Below are positions 25,712 to 37,069 of a DNA stretch of 64,000 bases, in pieces. Both the position numbers and the translations under genes were made by a program. How positions within the stretch are numbered: the first letter of the stretch is position 1; the number at the start of each line of letters is the position of its first letter. This stretch comes from Anabas testudineus (Eukaryota; Chordata; Actinopteri; Anabantiformes; Anabantidae), in the NCBI RefSeq assembly GCF_900324465.2, contig NC_046615.1, positions 6,797,831-6,861,830 on the forward strand, given 5' to 3'. Below the pieces are notes generated by a model. That model saw only the letters and a program-made list of their open reading frames with translations. It searched no databases and was not told the origin of the DNA.

Positions 25712-27292
25712 TCACCTGGCCCTTGAAGAAGAAGTGATGTACTGCAGCGCTGTGTAGAAGAGGTTTTTCAGGAGTTGTGGGGTCTGCTCGCACACACCCT
25801 TCACCAGGGTGAGAGTGAGAGCCACGATGACCCGCTCGTAGGGTAGATGTTCCAGACCCACGACCCAGCTCATCACCCTCTCCACCTCCCGGTTTAGGTA
25901 GTATCTCCAGTGCTGTAAAGCAAAAGCAAAAACAAACAATGAAACGGTACATGTACATCAGTACATGAAGACAATACTCTGAGTATAAAATCTTTGGAGG
26001 CCAGAGTGTGAAGCCACCCTATCCTGAAATTACAGTACTAACAGAGGCACAACCTTGTGCATGACATTATGAGGATATGCACTTATTCTAATATGACAAA
26101 TAAAAATTCATATCAGTACACAATTTGCTTTATCTTTCAGTGCTAACAAGGCATTTGCAAACGTGACTATTTTATGGAACATAAATAGAAACTGGTTACT
26201 GCAAGTCATTTAATTAAATAATTCTGAGTTTTATACCTTAATAGAGCTAATCTCAATATATCTTGATTCAAATGTTAAGTTTGTCTAACTAAAATATTAA
26301 ATTTTATACTGAGCATATTTACATATTTTGTCCATGTGGAGATACAAATATCTACCACTAATACAAATTATACAAATGACATAAAACGAATCACTGAGTT
26401 TTATACAGCTTAAGACAGATCACCATGAATGTTTGTATAGTTTAACCATAATGTAATCCATTACAAGTAAAATATGACAAGTAAAAAAATATATATGCTG
26501 AACACTCACATTACATGGGGTGATCAATATGTTTCTTCTGAGGTTTTGAGTCGCCTGCGCCACAACATTTTCCTCGAGTTGGGCTGCAATTTCTCTCAGC
26601 TCTTCTGCAACCCGCTGCAGGGCTGCTTCTTCTTCAGGGTTTCCTGCAAGAAAAAAAGATTTCCAAAGCATAAACACACTGCAGTCAAAAAAAATGTTGA
26701 TGAAAAACAGTGGGGAAAAAGGGTTTCCATCAAATAACAGTGCTGTGAGCCGTTATTAAAATCATTACCACATTAAATTGTTGACAGCTGTAACTTCCTG
26801 CTTTCAGTTTATGTCACGCGTTGTTTTGTTACTGTTGAGTGAAAGCTGCTTACCAAATGTGAACATCAATGCTGTGACCTCTGCACTGTGAAACACTGGT
26901 GGCTGTTATAGGTTCCACATTATATTGGTAAACCTTTTTAATACACCCAGAAGGAGACTTAATGTTTGCTTTGCACATCCCAAACTCTGAAAAGTTGAAA
27001 AATCATTAAGAGCTGTTTTGGTGCCAGACTTTGAGTTACACTCACTGTGCAGTTGCACTGAAGGCAGAACACCATCCAGTGCAATTGTCAGGGAGGTCGG
27101 CAGGTGCCCATCGGTTTCAAGGTCCCCATCATCCAGAGTATCTATCCTAGGGCCATTGCAGTTCGGGTCATATTCTTTGCCCAGGGAGATCAGCTCCTTG
27201 CAGTACTCGGTATTTATACAGTCTGCTTGCAGGAAAGTGAAAATGACCAGGGCGGCGTTCTGCTCACTGCTCAGATTCCTGAAGTCGTCCAT
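25712..27292 (-). CDS. bid: BH3-interacting domain death agonist
   Basis: BH3-only Bcl-2 protein. Caspase-8 cuts it after death-receptor signalling, and the C-terminal tBID activates BAX/BAK at mitochondria. Coding exons in gene order are 27046-27292, 26510-26643 and 25712-25912 (stop TGA), giving 193 aa (human 195). The ATG at 27290-27292 gives MDDFRNLSSEQ; a GTG codon directly upstream is ignored. The caspase site is visible as LETD-G at residues 58-62, where human has LQTD-G. The BH3 helix is encoded by exon 2, VAEELREIAAQL at 94-105, where the usual Gly-Asp pair reads Ala-Ala. The last exon gives the hydrophobic hairpin helices (about VIVALTLTLVKGVCEQ, LLKNLFYTALQYI). It sits tail to tail with bcl2l13, as in human 22q11. 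Confidence 0.92.
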
Positions 27293-28886
27293 CACAGGTC
27301 ACTCTCGGCCTTTTTAAGTTTAAAGAGAATATTAAAGAGGATGTTAATAAAGGGGCTGTCAACACATCAAGTCAACGCGTTCAGACACTATTAGTCGGTG
27401 CAATGATGCAATCATTGCTAAACAACTAAAAAGTCAGTGACGCTAAGGAAAACTAAACATTCTCATGATTTGAACAATGACAACTTGCTTACAAGTAACC
27501 TGCTGGTTAATTACGAACTTTGTGTATCAAAACAACTAAAGAGACGCGTCGTTAGTTATTTTTAACAGTTGTGTAGCGGATACGCTACATCAGCTAGCTC
27601 ATGCTATCGTTACTAGCCTCCGAGCACTAAACTTTTTAAAGATGGGGGAAAAGCAAAATTGGTGACCACAGCTAAATACGCAACAATCGTTAAAACAATC
27701 ACTCATTTTACTCACATGCGCTTCTTATGCCGGGCACAGTAGCTTATAACACAAATAAATGAACTCAATTAGTAAGACGCCGTACGGGTTTTACCATTTC
27801 AATGTTGTTCAGCGAGTTAGCTCGACTCTGAGGCGCGAGCGAACGGTAACGAGCAGCAGTAACTGCTCTGTGACGAGTCAGGGGGAGGGGCGAGAGACGG
27901 CGACTCCTTCACGACCATTGGAAATCATACAAGCTACAAAAAAAAATAACACGTAAATACTATATTAAAAGGCAATAAAGAGAGTTTTACGAGAAAAAAA
28001 TAAAATAAAAATAAGAGAACCACAGTAGAGAAACGGAGTCCAACTGAGTCCAGACTGAGGCCAAGTAGATTGTCGATGTAGCTTTAAAACAACAAAAAAA
28101 CTAAACTTATTTGCACCCTCTTGTAGTTGGGAACTCAAAAGCGTCTATAATACGTGTGGTGTATTGTTGTATGTTTTAGTTACGCTTCATTAAGCTTTAC
28201 TATAAACCGATGACATCGATCCTGCTGCCATTTTGGATAACGGTGAGATTACCTTTTATAAAACACCTAAAATACAACAGGGAAATGACATTTAAACGCA
28301 GCAAATCATCAACTGTAAACATGTGGCCGCTGAGGGGAAAAACAGAGTTTGCAGTTTAATACACTTCCTAATTCCACTCCTAGTTTAACAGAGACACATG
28401 GCGGATTGCTGCTACAGATAACAAGCAACTCTCCGCTGGAAAGTCCCCGCTGTGGCTTTGTCCAACAACATCTTTAAATTAATCACACTGAGCACCACTG
28501 TCACTAGACAAAAAGATACTACATGAAATGCTACATGACATTAGAATAAATAAATAAATCACCCCAACTCTGAGAATTTGCTTAAAATGTTTATTTACAG
28601 TTTAAAAAAAATAGCCTAAAATAACTAATTTGTCATCTACTGAGATGCTGAAAATGTCACTTGACACATTTCTCCAGTCAGAGTGACATTAGCCCTTAAA
28701 GACTTATGTTGTGCTCCAGTCCCAGTTACATCAGTTCACTCAAAGGGACAATGTAAGATTATCCATCCAGTAATTTCCATTAGTGTGCATTTCGGAATGC
28801 GGTCCTCACATGTGGAAGGGCTGAAGGGGTCCCATTAAGAAGAACAAAGATCACTGGATTACACATGTGGATCTTACATTGTCCTG
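27293..28886. other. bid 5' region and wee2 3' UTR
   Basis: The bid side shows a probable non-coding first exon (donor at 27794 on the reverse strand, GAAATG|gtaaaa) inside a locally CpG-richer patch near 27780-27900, which is probably the promoter. The wee2 side is 3' UTR, with a candidate polyadenylation signal (TTTATT on the + strand) at 28590-28595. Between them, about 27950-28580, is AT-rich sequence with no recognised element. This is also the junction between the two conserved gene blocks. Confidence 0.45.
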
Positions 28887-31800
28887 TCAGACTCCATATC
28901 CAGGGCAACCAAAGCTAATGGACCGTGCCATCTTTTTACCAACAAGTCTCCTCCCCATTCTGGGTAGAGATTCTATCTTAGCAGGGGACTTCAGTCCAAG
29001 ATAGAGGTTCTGCTTTGGAGACAAAGCTGCCTGACGAGCCTCCTGGAGCTCTCTGTGGAGAAGAAAATGAAAAATAGTCGATGCTTTTTAATGGGCAGCA
29101 AGGTTCAAATGTTCCAATGCAAAGAAAAATTAGTAAAGGCCAAAAATCAGGTGAAAATTACGAAGAGGGCTACTAGTTTATGCTACCACTGAGTTGTCTT
29201 CAATTAAATGTGAAATGGCACCATCTGCTGGGGATATCCATGTAATTCAGGGCATTATAAGCTGAAATAATTTAAAGAATTATTAGTAAAATAGAAAGCT
29301 ACAGAAATAGGATTAAGCCTTACTTGACTCCACTGTCACAGTAACTATAGTCTCTGTATTTCCATACTGCCCTGTCCTTGGATCATATGGCAAGAGATTT
29401 TGCAGAATTTTAAACTATTTCAGGTACTGCAACAGGCCATGCTAGGGTTCTAACTAAGTGTTTTGCATTAATAAGAGCAAATATGTCATCACACTTGCTC
29501 TGGAGTCAGAGCCTAATGTTAGATCATTAGGATGCCTGTAGACAAGACTTACCTGACACCCAGACTTGGGGAGGTAGTTTCATTTCATTATTCTTTAATA
29601 TCCCTACTTACTTTTCGAGCATAGCTGTTCTGAACTTCTCCACATTGAGCTCTCTGCGTAGTTGAGCAGCCAGCCTCCCATTCCTCTCCTCCCTTAAGAC
29701 TGGATGCTTGCAAAGCTCCCTGGCAGATGGACGCTTTGTCGGATCTGGATCAAGCAGCAACTAAAAATAACAAACAAAACATTTTCAACAAGCTATAACA
29801 CACAGCAAAATAAAACCTCTATATCCGAGTACCTGAAGCAGGTCTCTGAAGGGAGGTGAGAGCTCTTGTGGCAGCTTGGGAAGCTGTCCCTCTCTAAGAC
29901 TGTGCCACTCCTCTCCATTTTGAGGCAAAGGTGGAGCCCCAGCTGCCAGCAGCACCGTGAGGCCCAGAGCAAAGATGTCTGCTTTGGGGAGATGGCTGTA
30001 ATTCTGAGAAGCAGAGAAAAACAAAACAAAAAACACTACCAACAATACAAATACAGTTTTTTCCCCTTGAAGTATTTTCCTTACAGCTAGTGATTACACA
30101 ACATTTTTACCTCATGCAGAACTTCACTGGCCAGAAAGCGGCTGTCCCCTTCTTCAACCTGTGGGCTATTGGTTGATGTCACATGACCCAGATCCCCTGC
30201 ATAACAGAAGGAATCAGAACTAACAGCAAAACAACATTTAAAGTAGTAATTTATTTAACATCAGATGCAATACCAATTTTGTAAATGACTCCTGCTGAAG
30301 TGCTTCCATCATCTTCCTCCTCGCTCTCTCCCTCGGCTGCCACGCATGAGCTGGGTCGCTGGCAAATGAATATATTACCTAAACGCAATTCCAACAACAT
30401 TCTGGTTAGACCGAACAAAATAAACTCAAAGTGAACGCTTCTCTGTAAGGCATACTTGGTTTGATGTCCAGGTGTACAAGACCCGAGCTGTGGATGTATT
30501 TTAGACCCATCGACACCTGTAGCAGCAGATCTTTCAATTGTGGCTCTGCAAACAGCTCACCCTGGACCTCCTTCTTCACAATGGCGTCACTGAGACTTCC
30601 ACCTGACATTTCCACAAACAGTGCGACAGCATCAAAACTATTTTGTGTCTTAGCTAAATATATTTTGTAGTCATACATGTTGGATGTTAAACCTCAAACT
30701 TACCATCACAGTATTCATTCTGAATAATCATGTGATCATCTTCTGCCCATGCTGAATAATAGCGAACAACGTGCGGGTGGTGCCCAAGAACAGCATGCGC
30801 ATACACTTCCTTTAGGGCCAGCTGCCTGAGAGGACAGTAATCGGATCAATTCAGGTACAGAATTGTACAAAGTGCACTCATCAGTGTCTGGTGGAAAGCA
30901 ACAAAATGCTGACTCACTCATTGGCAGAGCCCGCAAGGGGTCGCCGAGAGCGTTTTATGGCGTACAAGCAGCCATCCAGCCTCTTCACACATTTGTAAAC
31001 TGCCCCAAACTCGCCCACGCCAATGCACTCCAGCTCCAGGAATTCACTCTCATACCGTGACAGCATGAAGGCTTGGACAGCTCGCCTCTGCCAGATAAAC
31101 AGACGGAGGGCCTTGTGGTTAAACCAAAGACATTTCTAAAGAAGGAACACACGTCACAGAGCTCAGTCTCCTCTTTGATTACAGCTAGGAGAACCAGGTT
31201 TTTTGTTCCCCTCTGATTTGTCACCAAATATGGCCGTGCTTCCCTAAGAAAAGTGAAAATTGTGACAGCCTTTTTCTCTCTCAAAGGAGATTCCTCAGAA
31301 ATCCCGGAAGTAGGACTGGCAGCATGTAATTTTGGTCAAAACAAGAAGTGCGGAGGCAGCGGAGGATGACAAAGCCTGATGATGAAATCATATCAGAGGC
31401 ATCTGACAGGGAGGGTTACATCCACCAGAAAGAACTGGTAAAAATAGTTGTACCTTTGGTGGGAGAAAGGCTTCATCATCCTCCTCAGATGATGTGAGGC
31501 TGTGTTTCAATCTGAAAAAATAAAAGAGTCTTTATGTACTTTGAAAAAAAAACTTATTAGTAAAGGATTAAAAAGTTGGACACACAGTATGTGTCAGACA
31601 AACTCAAACTATCTCAATCAGCAGTTTCCCCCTCTGTGGAGTGCGTGGGCAACCTCTCTGCAGATCAAGAAATTCAAGTGTTTGTTGCTAAACACGTAGC
31701 TCTTATTGTGACACCTATACCACCATACAAGTGGACATATTTTTTTTAAGTGGATTATAATTTTCAATTATAAAAATAACATCTAGCTTTTCATCCCACT

Positions 31801-32423
31801 AGAGGTCAACACTATCATAACAAGTGGTAGGTACCTGCGTCCATATTCGTCATCATCGTCACTCCTACAAGTGTTCCTCCACTGCTGCTCACTGTTCCTG
31901 CGCACCGTGTCAGGGGTGAAGGGATTCACGTTCACAGAAGGCACCTGGATGAGGTTGGCAGCAGCTGAGGCGAAACACAGGGTCTTCTGATGGCGGCTTA
32001 TCTTAGTGCTGGAGAAGGGCTGGGACGATTTAGATAGCAGACTCTGCAGGGGAAGAGATGAAAGTCAACACTGATGTTAAACAGCTTCGACATTTCAGGG
32101 TCACTTTGCTAAAGCACCCCAGACAGTCAGTAGTTATTCCCCACCTTGGGAGTGCTGGGAGAGTCACAGAGCCTCAGTTTCCTCCAGGAGGCATAAGGTA
32201 TAGGGCTCGTGCACTGAAAAGGGGAAGGTGAGGCGTTGCTTCTGCTGCGGTGGCGTTGCACTCTGGGCGTCCTGCAAGCAGTGCTTGCACTGCTGATCCT
32301 GGGACTTCGGATCCTGGAGGAGGTGCAGTCATCGGAGCTGGTGTCGCTGCTGCTACTGCTCCCTTCCTCCCCACAGCTAGAAAAGTCCAGCTTCTGGCTG
32401 ATCTCGTCAAACAACATCGCCAT
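28887..32423 (-). CDS. wee2: Wee1-like protein kinase 2
   Basis: Nuclear kinase that phosphorylates CDK1 on the inhibitory Tyr15. In vertebrates WEE2 is the oocyte form that maintains meiotic arrest. Eleven coding exons in gene order: 32145-32423, 31835-32043, 31454-31511, 30918-31087, 30704-30825, 30456-30602, 30274-30378, 30111-30196, 29833-30003, 29612-29760 and 28887-29052, giving 553 aa (human 567). The N-terminus is a Ser/Asp-rich regulatory region with DSPSTPK and VNVNPFTP, as in the family. The kinase domain starts near residue 195: glycine loop GVGEFG (205-210), AIK lysine 227, catalytic HLDIKPSN (Asp325), and DLG in place of DFG (365-367) as usual for Wee kinases. The C-terminus keeps the Wee2-type RELN and RRLVGKK segments. 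The neighbours dennd11 and agk support wee2 over wee1. Confidence 0.93.
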
Positions 32424-33458
32424 GCTAGGGGCCTGAGGTTTGGGAAAGCTTTTCGTTAAAACGATGGAGCCTGCTATTGATCGCCCTTAGACAGCCAAAT
32501 ACTGTGCAGCTTCAAATTGTATGCAATAGATTATTAAGCCTGGATTCAGTGTCTTTAAGAAGTTAATGGAGCTGTACAGTATGTTGCTAATCATGCTCTT
32601 ATTCTCTTAACAAGTAAGCCTTCACATACCTGAGCCTCTGCAGATCCCACCACGGGCTCAGATTACTTCTTCTATCATGTTTTTAATAATTCATTTGTTT
32701 TCTGTAAACCAACAGACCACTTACCAGACAGCCACTTACCACGGGTAAACTGTACAGTTCTTATAGACAGCATACAGCAGGGTGTGATTGAACATGTGTA
32801 CTCACGAACAAGCCGCCATCCGTAAAGCCTCCACCACGCTTGAATTTCGCGCCTTGTGTGCAGGTGAACTCACTTCCTGTTTAAATAAACTATCTTGGCA
32901 CATACGTGTTTCTGATTGGCTGAGGTCATAATAAACCACACACCTGTCTGAGTACCTGTTAATAGTGTAAAAAAACACAATATCATGATTAACATTAAAA
33001 TAGCAATATTACTACTAATAATAATAATACTAATAATACTGTGGGACATTTAACACAAAGTAACTAAATATACTAAAAATACTAATTATCACGAAGGACC
33101 GTGGACAGTTGGGTATAACATGTGCATCGGTCTCTGTATGAATGTTGGAATAACATCTGTGATGACAGTAAATAGCCCACGGCCAAAATGAGGTCACCGT
33201 ATGAAATAGTAATACAGACACGTGGGCGGAAGTCAGCGACGTCATCAAAACAGTGAGACAGGAAGACAGGAGGAGGGAAAGTAGTCCGTCAGTGGATGTG
33301 ACACGCTTACAGATCCAAAGAAAACAAGAGGGCGAGCAGCAGGACACCATGATCCGGCTCCAGCACCGTGCTTAGCCTGCTCGATTCACTTGGACGTCGG
33401 ACTTCTTATCTGTCATTAGTCTCCCTTCTCTGTCCTCCGAGGAGCAGCAGCAGCAGCC
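32424..33458. promoter_or_regulatory. divergent promoter region of wee2 and dennd11
   Basis: wee2 seems to have a short non-coding first exon: a reverse-strand donor sits at 32801-32805 (TGTTC|gtgag), and an acceptor lies 9 bp before its ATG, at 32433. Its start would be near 32870. dennd11 starts at 33459 in a CpG-rich patch. The roughly 400 bp between is an inferred bidirectional promoter. No TATA box was seen in a convincing place. Confidence 0.5.
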
Positions 33459-33870
33459 ATGGTGGAGCAGTCGGACCGAGCCCCGCTGCTGGACTGGGAG
33501 GAGATCCCAACCTCCGATCCCAACCAAGCGGCCCCGCTGCCACCTGCGCCACCGCGGAAGGAGGACGCACCGGCGGAGAAAAGTTCGCAGACGGCCGGGC
33601 TGCAGCCCCCGACGAGCACTGCGGTGGGAACTGGGTGGAGCAGCAGCAGCAGCAGCACCGTCTCCACAAACACCACCAGCACCAGCGCCAGCGCCGCCGC
33701 CACCACCGTCACCTGCAGCCCAGCAGCGAGGAGTGTAACAGCTGTTGTTGTCAGCGGGGACGGAAGCCCGGGCCGCCCGCAACCTGAGCTCGCTGGACGC
33801 GGGTGGAGTCGTCCGGAGCCCCTCGGTACGGACCGTAGCGCTCCCTTCAGCGGGCTGTCGGCGAGGGATC
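33380..33870. promoter_or_regulatory. CpG-rich island over dennd11 exon 1
   Basis: GC content and CpG count rise sharply here compared with the AT-rich flanks, with short CAG runs near 33446 and 33642. It covers the start and most of exon 1 of dennd11 and is consistent with an unmethylated promoter island. Confidence 0.55.
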
Positions 33871-34244
33871 AGTGGGAGGAGAAAGACCAGATCGTGGCTG
33901 TGTTTGTGGTTACCTTTGATACAAGATCAGGTAAGCGAGGGATACACTAGATCATAATGTCTCAGTATTTTGTGATATCATGGGGATGATGGGGCTAGTG
34001 TGTGTTTTTAAACCAAGCTCGACGCTGTAGATTCACAGCTGGTGAAATGTCCTTATTTTGACGGAGCAACCCCACCAGAAGAAATGAAGTTCATTGGTTT
34101 CTGGATTTTCCAATCTGTCGAAAGCAAAACTATGCAAATGAAGCAACATGGGTCAAAAGGGGAATTGATTTTACAGAAAAACTTTTGTATCAACACAGTA
34201 AAAACAGAGTATAAATATAAATTATCCGAGCGTTTCATGACAGT

Positions 34245-34323
<79 letters not shown>

Positions 34324-34436
34324 AGAGCTTTGTATTCAGATATACATTAGCTGAGGAAGTGTTTTCTTACTGTCTCTGACCTCACCAAAACAGAAGTATA
34401 AACCTTTCAATTTGATGACTAAGTAGACTAAATGAG

Positions 34437-34501
<65 letters not shown>

Positions 34502-37069
34502 GCAGGGAATATGGTAGAGTGGTGCCTGCCTCATGACATGAACCTAGACGGAGTTGAATTCAAGTCGATGGCCAGCGGTTCCCATCGGATCACCAGTGAC
34601 TTCATGTATGTACTCCCACCAGCCCAGCACAGTGAAACCCAGTTTTTAAAGGAGTGGGTCGGTTCAGTCCTCGCCAGAAATCTGTCACTCTTTAATTGCT
34701 CCCACTCTTTGTGTGTCGCCCCTGGTTAGATATTTCCGTAAAGGCTCCTACTTCGGGCTGGCTTGTTTTGCCAACATGCCCGTGGAGAGTGAGCTGGAGC
34801 GAGGAGCGAGGATGAAATCGGTGGGAATTCTGTCTCCCTCCTACACCCTGCTTTACCGCTACATGCACTTCCTGGAGAACCAAGTCAGGTAACGCATGCT
34901 GTGCGTGGATGCGTGGGTGTGACTTACTTTTCTTGCCATTTTGGGCTCTCTTTCTGTGCCTGCCCCCTGCAGTTGCTTCTTTGTTTGAAATCCTCTCATC
35001 TATTAAACATCAAACTAGAGCCCCAGTTACAGCGAGCGTCACAGGCATTTGCATGGAGTCTAAGCAGGGAAGTGGAAGAAACCTTGACGACCTCTTTACT
35101 CCTCAGTAAATCTGCTCTTCTGCTTCACTCCTCTCATGAAAGACTATCTCCTCATTGACTCTGCAGAAATATAATGATGCAGCCTGCAGGCTATGTATGG
35201 CTGCTGTGGCTTTTGAGTCACCCTGCAGCATCACACAAATGCCTCACACAGTTTTAGTTTAGTGGTTGAAGTCGTTCAATCATATGGAAAAGCTTGGAAA
35301 ACTCATATACAGACTTTTATTCATAATGTAGTGTGACTTCCATGACAGAGCATTACTGACTACACACTCTGATGGCTTTCCAACACTTCTTACCTCCTGT
35401 CATTGCCTTGCAGACACCAGTTGCAGTGTCCGGGCCAGTACTCTCCATTGGAGGCCTTCTATGAGGATAAGAAGGCTGTTCTTCCTCTGACTGGAAATGG
35501 ACTGGTCACTGCGTGTCCGACCTGGAGTGTTACCACTATCAATCGCTGCATGCACCCAGAAATGAAGGTCTGAAATCTGCAGAACACGGTGATGACACGC
35601 CTGCTCAGGCTCGAGTGCCATTAAAAAAAAAAAAAAAAAAAACCTGCACACACACAAAAAGAAATCGTAACTATTCGCTCACTATTTGCTCCCCGCAGAT
35701 CACACACCCAGCCGGCTGCATGTCCCAGTTCATCCAGTTTTTCGGGGAGCAGATAATGGTACTGTGGAAGTTTGCACTGCTTAGGAAACGTCTCCTCATC
35801 TTCTCGCCTCCACCTGTAGGCGTGGTGTGCTACAGGGGTAAGAAGCTCAAACACACACACACAATCACTGTCTCCCATTTAATCTGATGGTTATAACACA
35901 GATTCAGTCTTTGTTTTTCTTTGGCTTAGGATGTAATAAAAATGCTAAATGTTGCAACTACACTTTGGCTTTGTTTTCTGTCTCCTTGGAGACGCTTCTT
36001 TCAATATGCACTTGTGCTCCCTCAGTGTACTGCTGTTGCTGCCTGGCCAACGTGTCTCTACCTGGAATCGGTGTCTCTGTGCCTGAATTACGGCCTTTCT
36101 TCTACATCAACATAGCTGACATCAGTGCCCTGGAGACAGAGCTGTCATACGTGGCCTGTGAGTCCAGTTTTTTTTTTTTTTAGAATAGCATTTGTGATCT
36201 GTGAGAATCGATCATTATGTTTGAACGTATTTTTCACATGTTTAAAGGCACCACAGAGAAGATTTTTGAGGAGAAGAAGGAGCTGTATGATGTCTACGTT
36301 GATAACCAGAATGTGAAAACGCACAGAAGCCATTTGCAGCAGCTGCTTCGACTAAATGCAGCAGATAAGGAGAAGTACAGGAAACTGAGTGAACAGAGGT
36401 ACACTTACAAATACTGCTAATATAGAATAGCAATACACTGTGGGACCACATGTATAATATAATGTATAATGTTGCCCCTCTGACCCCAAAACTACTAAAT
36501 AAAAATCCATAGATTTTAGTGTGTGAAATTGTTGAAAGTAAAGATATTCTACCAGAAGATCAACATGGATTGCAAAGAAGAGTGCAAACAGGTTCCAGTG
36601 TCTCTATTTTTAACATTTCATAGATATAGACGGTGTGTTTGTTTGTGTTTTTCGTAGGCAACAGTTGCTGTACTCTCAGGAGGTAGATGGAGACTGCACG
36701 TCAAACGAGGAGGATCTTTTCATTCTGTGAGTCCTTGACAAGCATATTCAAAGCCGCTAATGCGCCTGAATCATACTCAAACAAAGCACCGTGTTACAGA
36801 AGCGCGGTTTTACCCATACTGCTGCTTGGTTTTTATCATTCGTCTTACTCTGATGTCCATAATCCTGTCCTAGGTTCTTCATGGAGCTGAACAACCGCAT
36901 CTTTCAGACCCTGTCAGAAGTAGCAGGGAGCTCTGATCCCACCCTCACCACTGAGCACGTGAGAGCCATGGGGCTGGATCCCCAGGGCGATCGCTCCTTC
37001 CTGGTGGACCTGCTGGAGGTGTACGGTTTCGACGTCACACTGGTCATAGACAGCCTCTGTTGCTCTTAA
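33459..37069 (+). CDS. dennd11: DENN domain-containing protein 11 (LCHN)
   Basis: Member of the DENN-domain family, which are mostly guanine nucleotide exchange factors for Rab GTPases. The target of this one is poorly known, and the human gene is linked to neuritogenesis. Exons: 33459-33930, 34506-34605, 34730-34888, 35414-35567, 35699-35837, 36026-36157, 36248-36398, 36658-36726 and 36874-37069 (stop TAA), giving 523 aa (human 455). The extra length is in exon 1: after [17 protein letters not shown] comes a low-complexity Ser/Thr/Ala-rich and Gly/Pro-rich stretch up to about residue 140, probably disordered. The conserved body begins at [12 protein letters not shown] and includes [13 protein letters not shown], the [15 protein letters not shown] block and the end LVIDSLCCS. 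Exon 2 is preceded by a long GT microsatellite that replaces its polypyrimidine tract. Confidence 0.93.
34254..34321. repeat. (TA)n microsatellite
   Basis: About 34 units of TA, preceded by a short TG run, in the first intron of dennd11. Confidence 0.95.
34439..34497. repeat. (GT)29 microsatellite next to a splice acceptor
   Basis: A pure GT run of about 29 units ends 8 bp before the acceptor AG of dennd11 exon 2 (exon starts at 34506). Confidence 0.95.

Noticed and set aside
28887-32423. assignment as wee1 or pkmyt1
   Set aside because: Wee-type HLDIKPSN and DLG exclude a typical Myt1, and linkage to dennd11 and agk plus the short length fit wee2.
33368-33787. several long frames on both strands over dennd11 exon 1
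   Set aside because: A GC-rich, low-complexity region keeps all frames open. Only the frame from 33459 joins the conserved DENN core.
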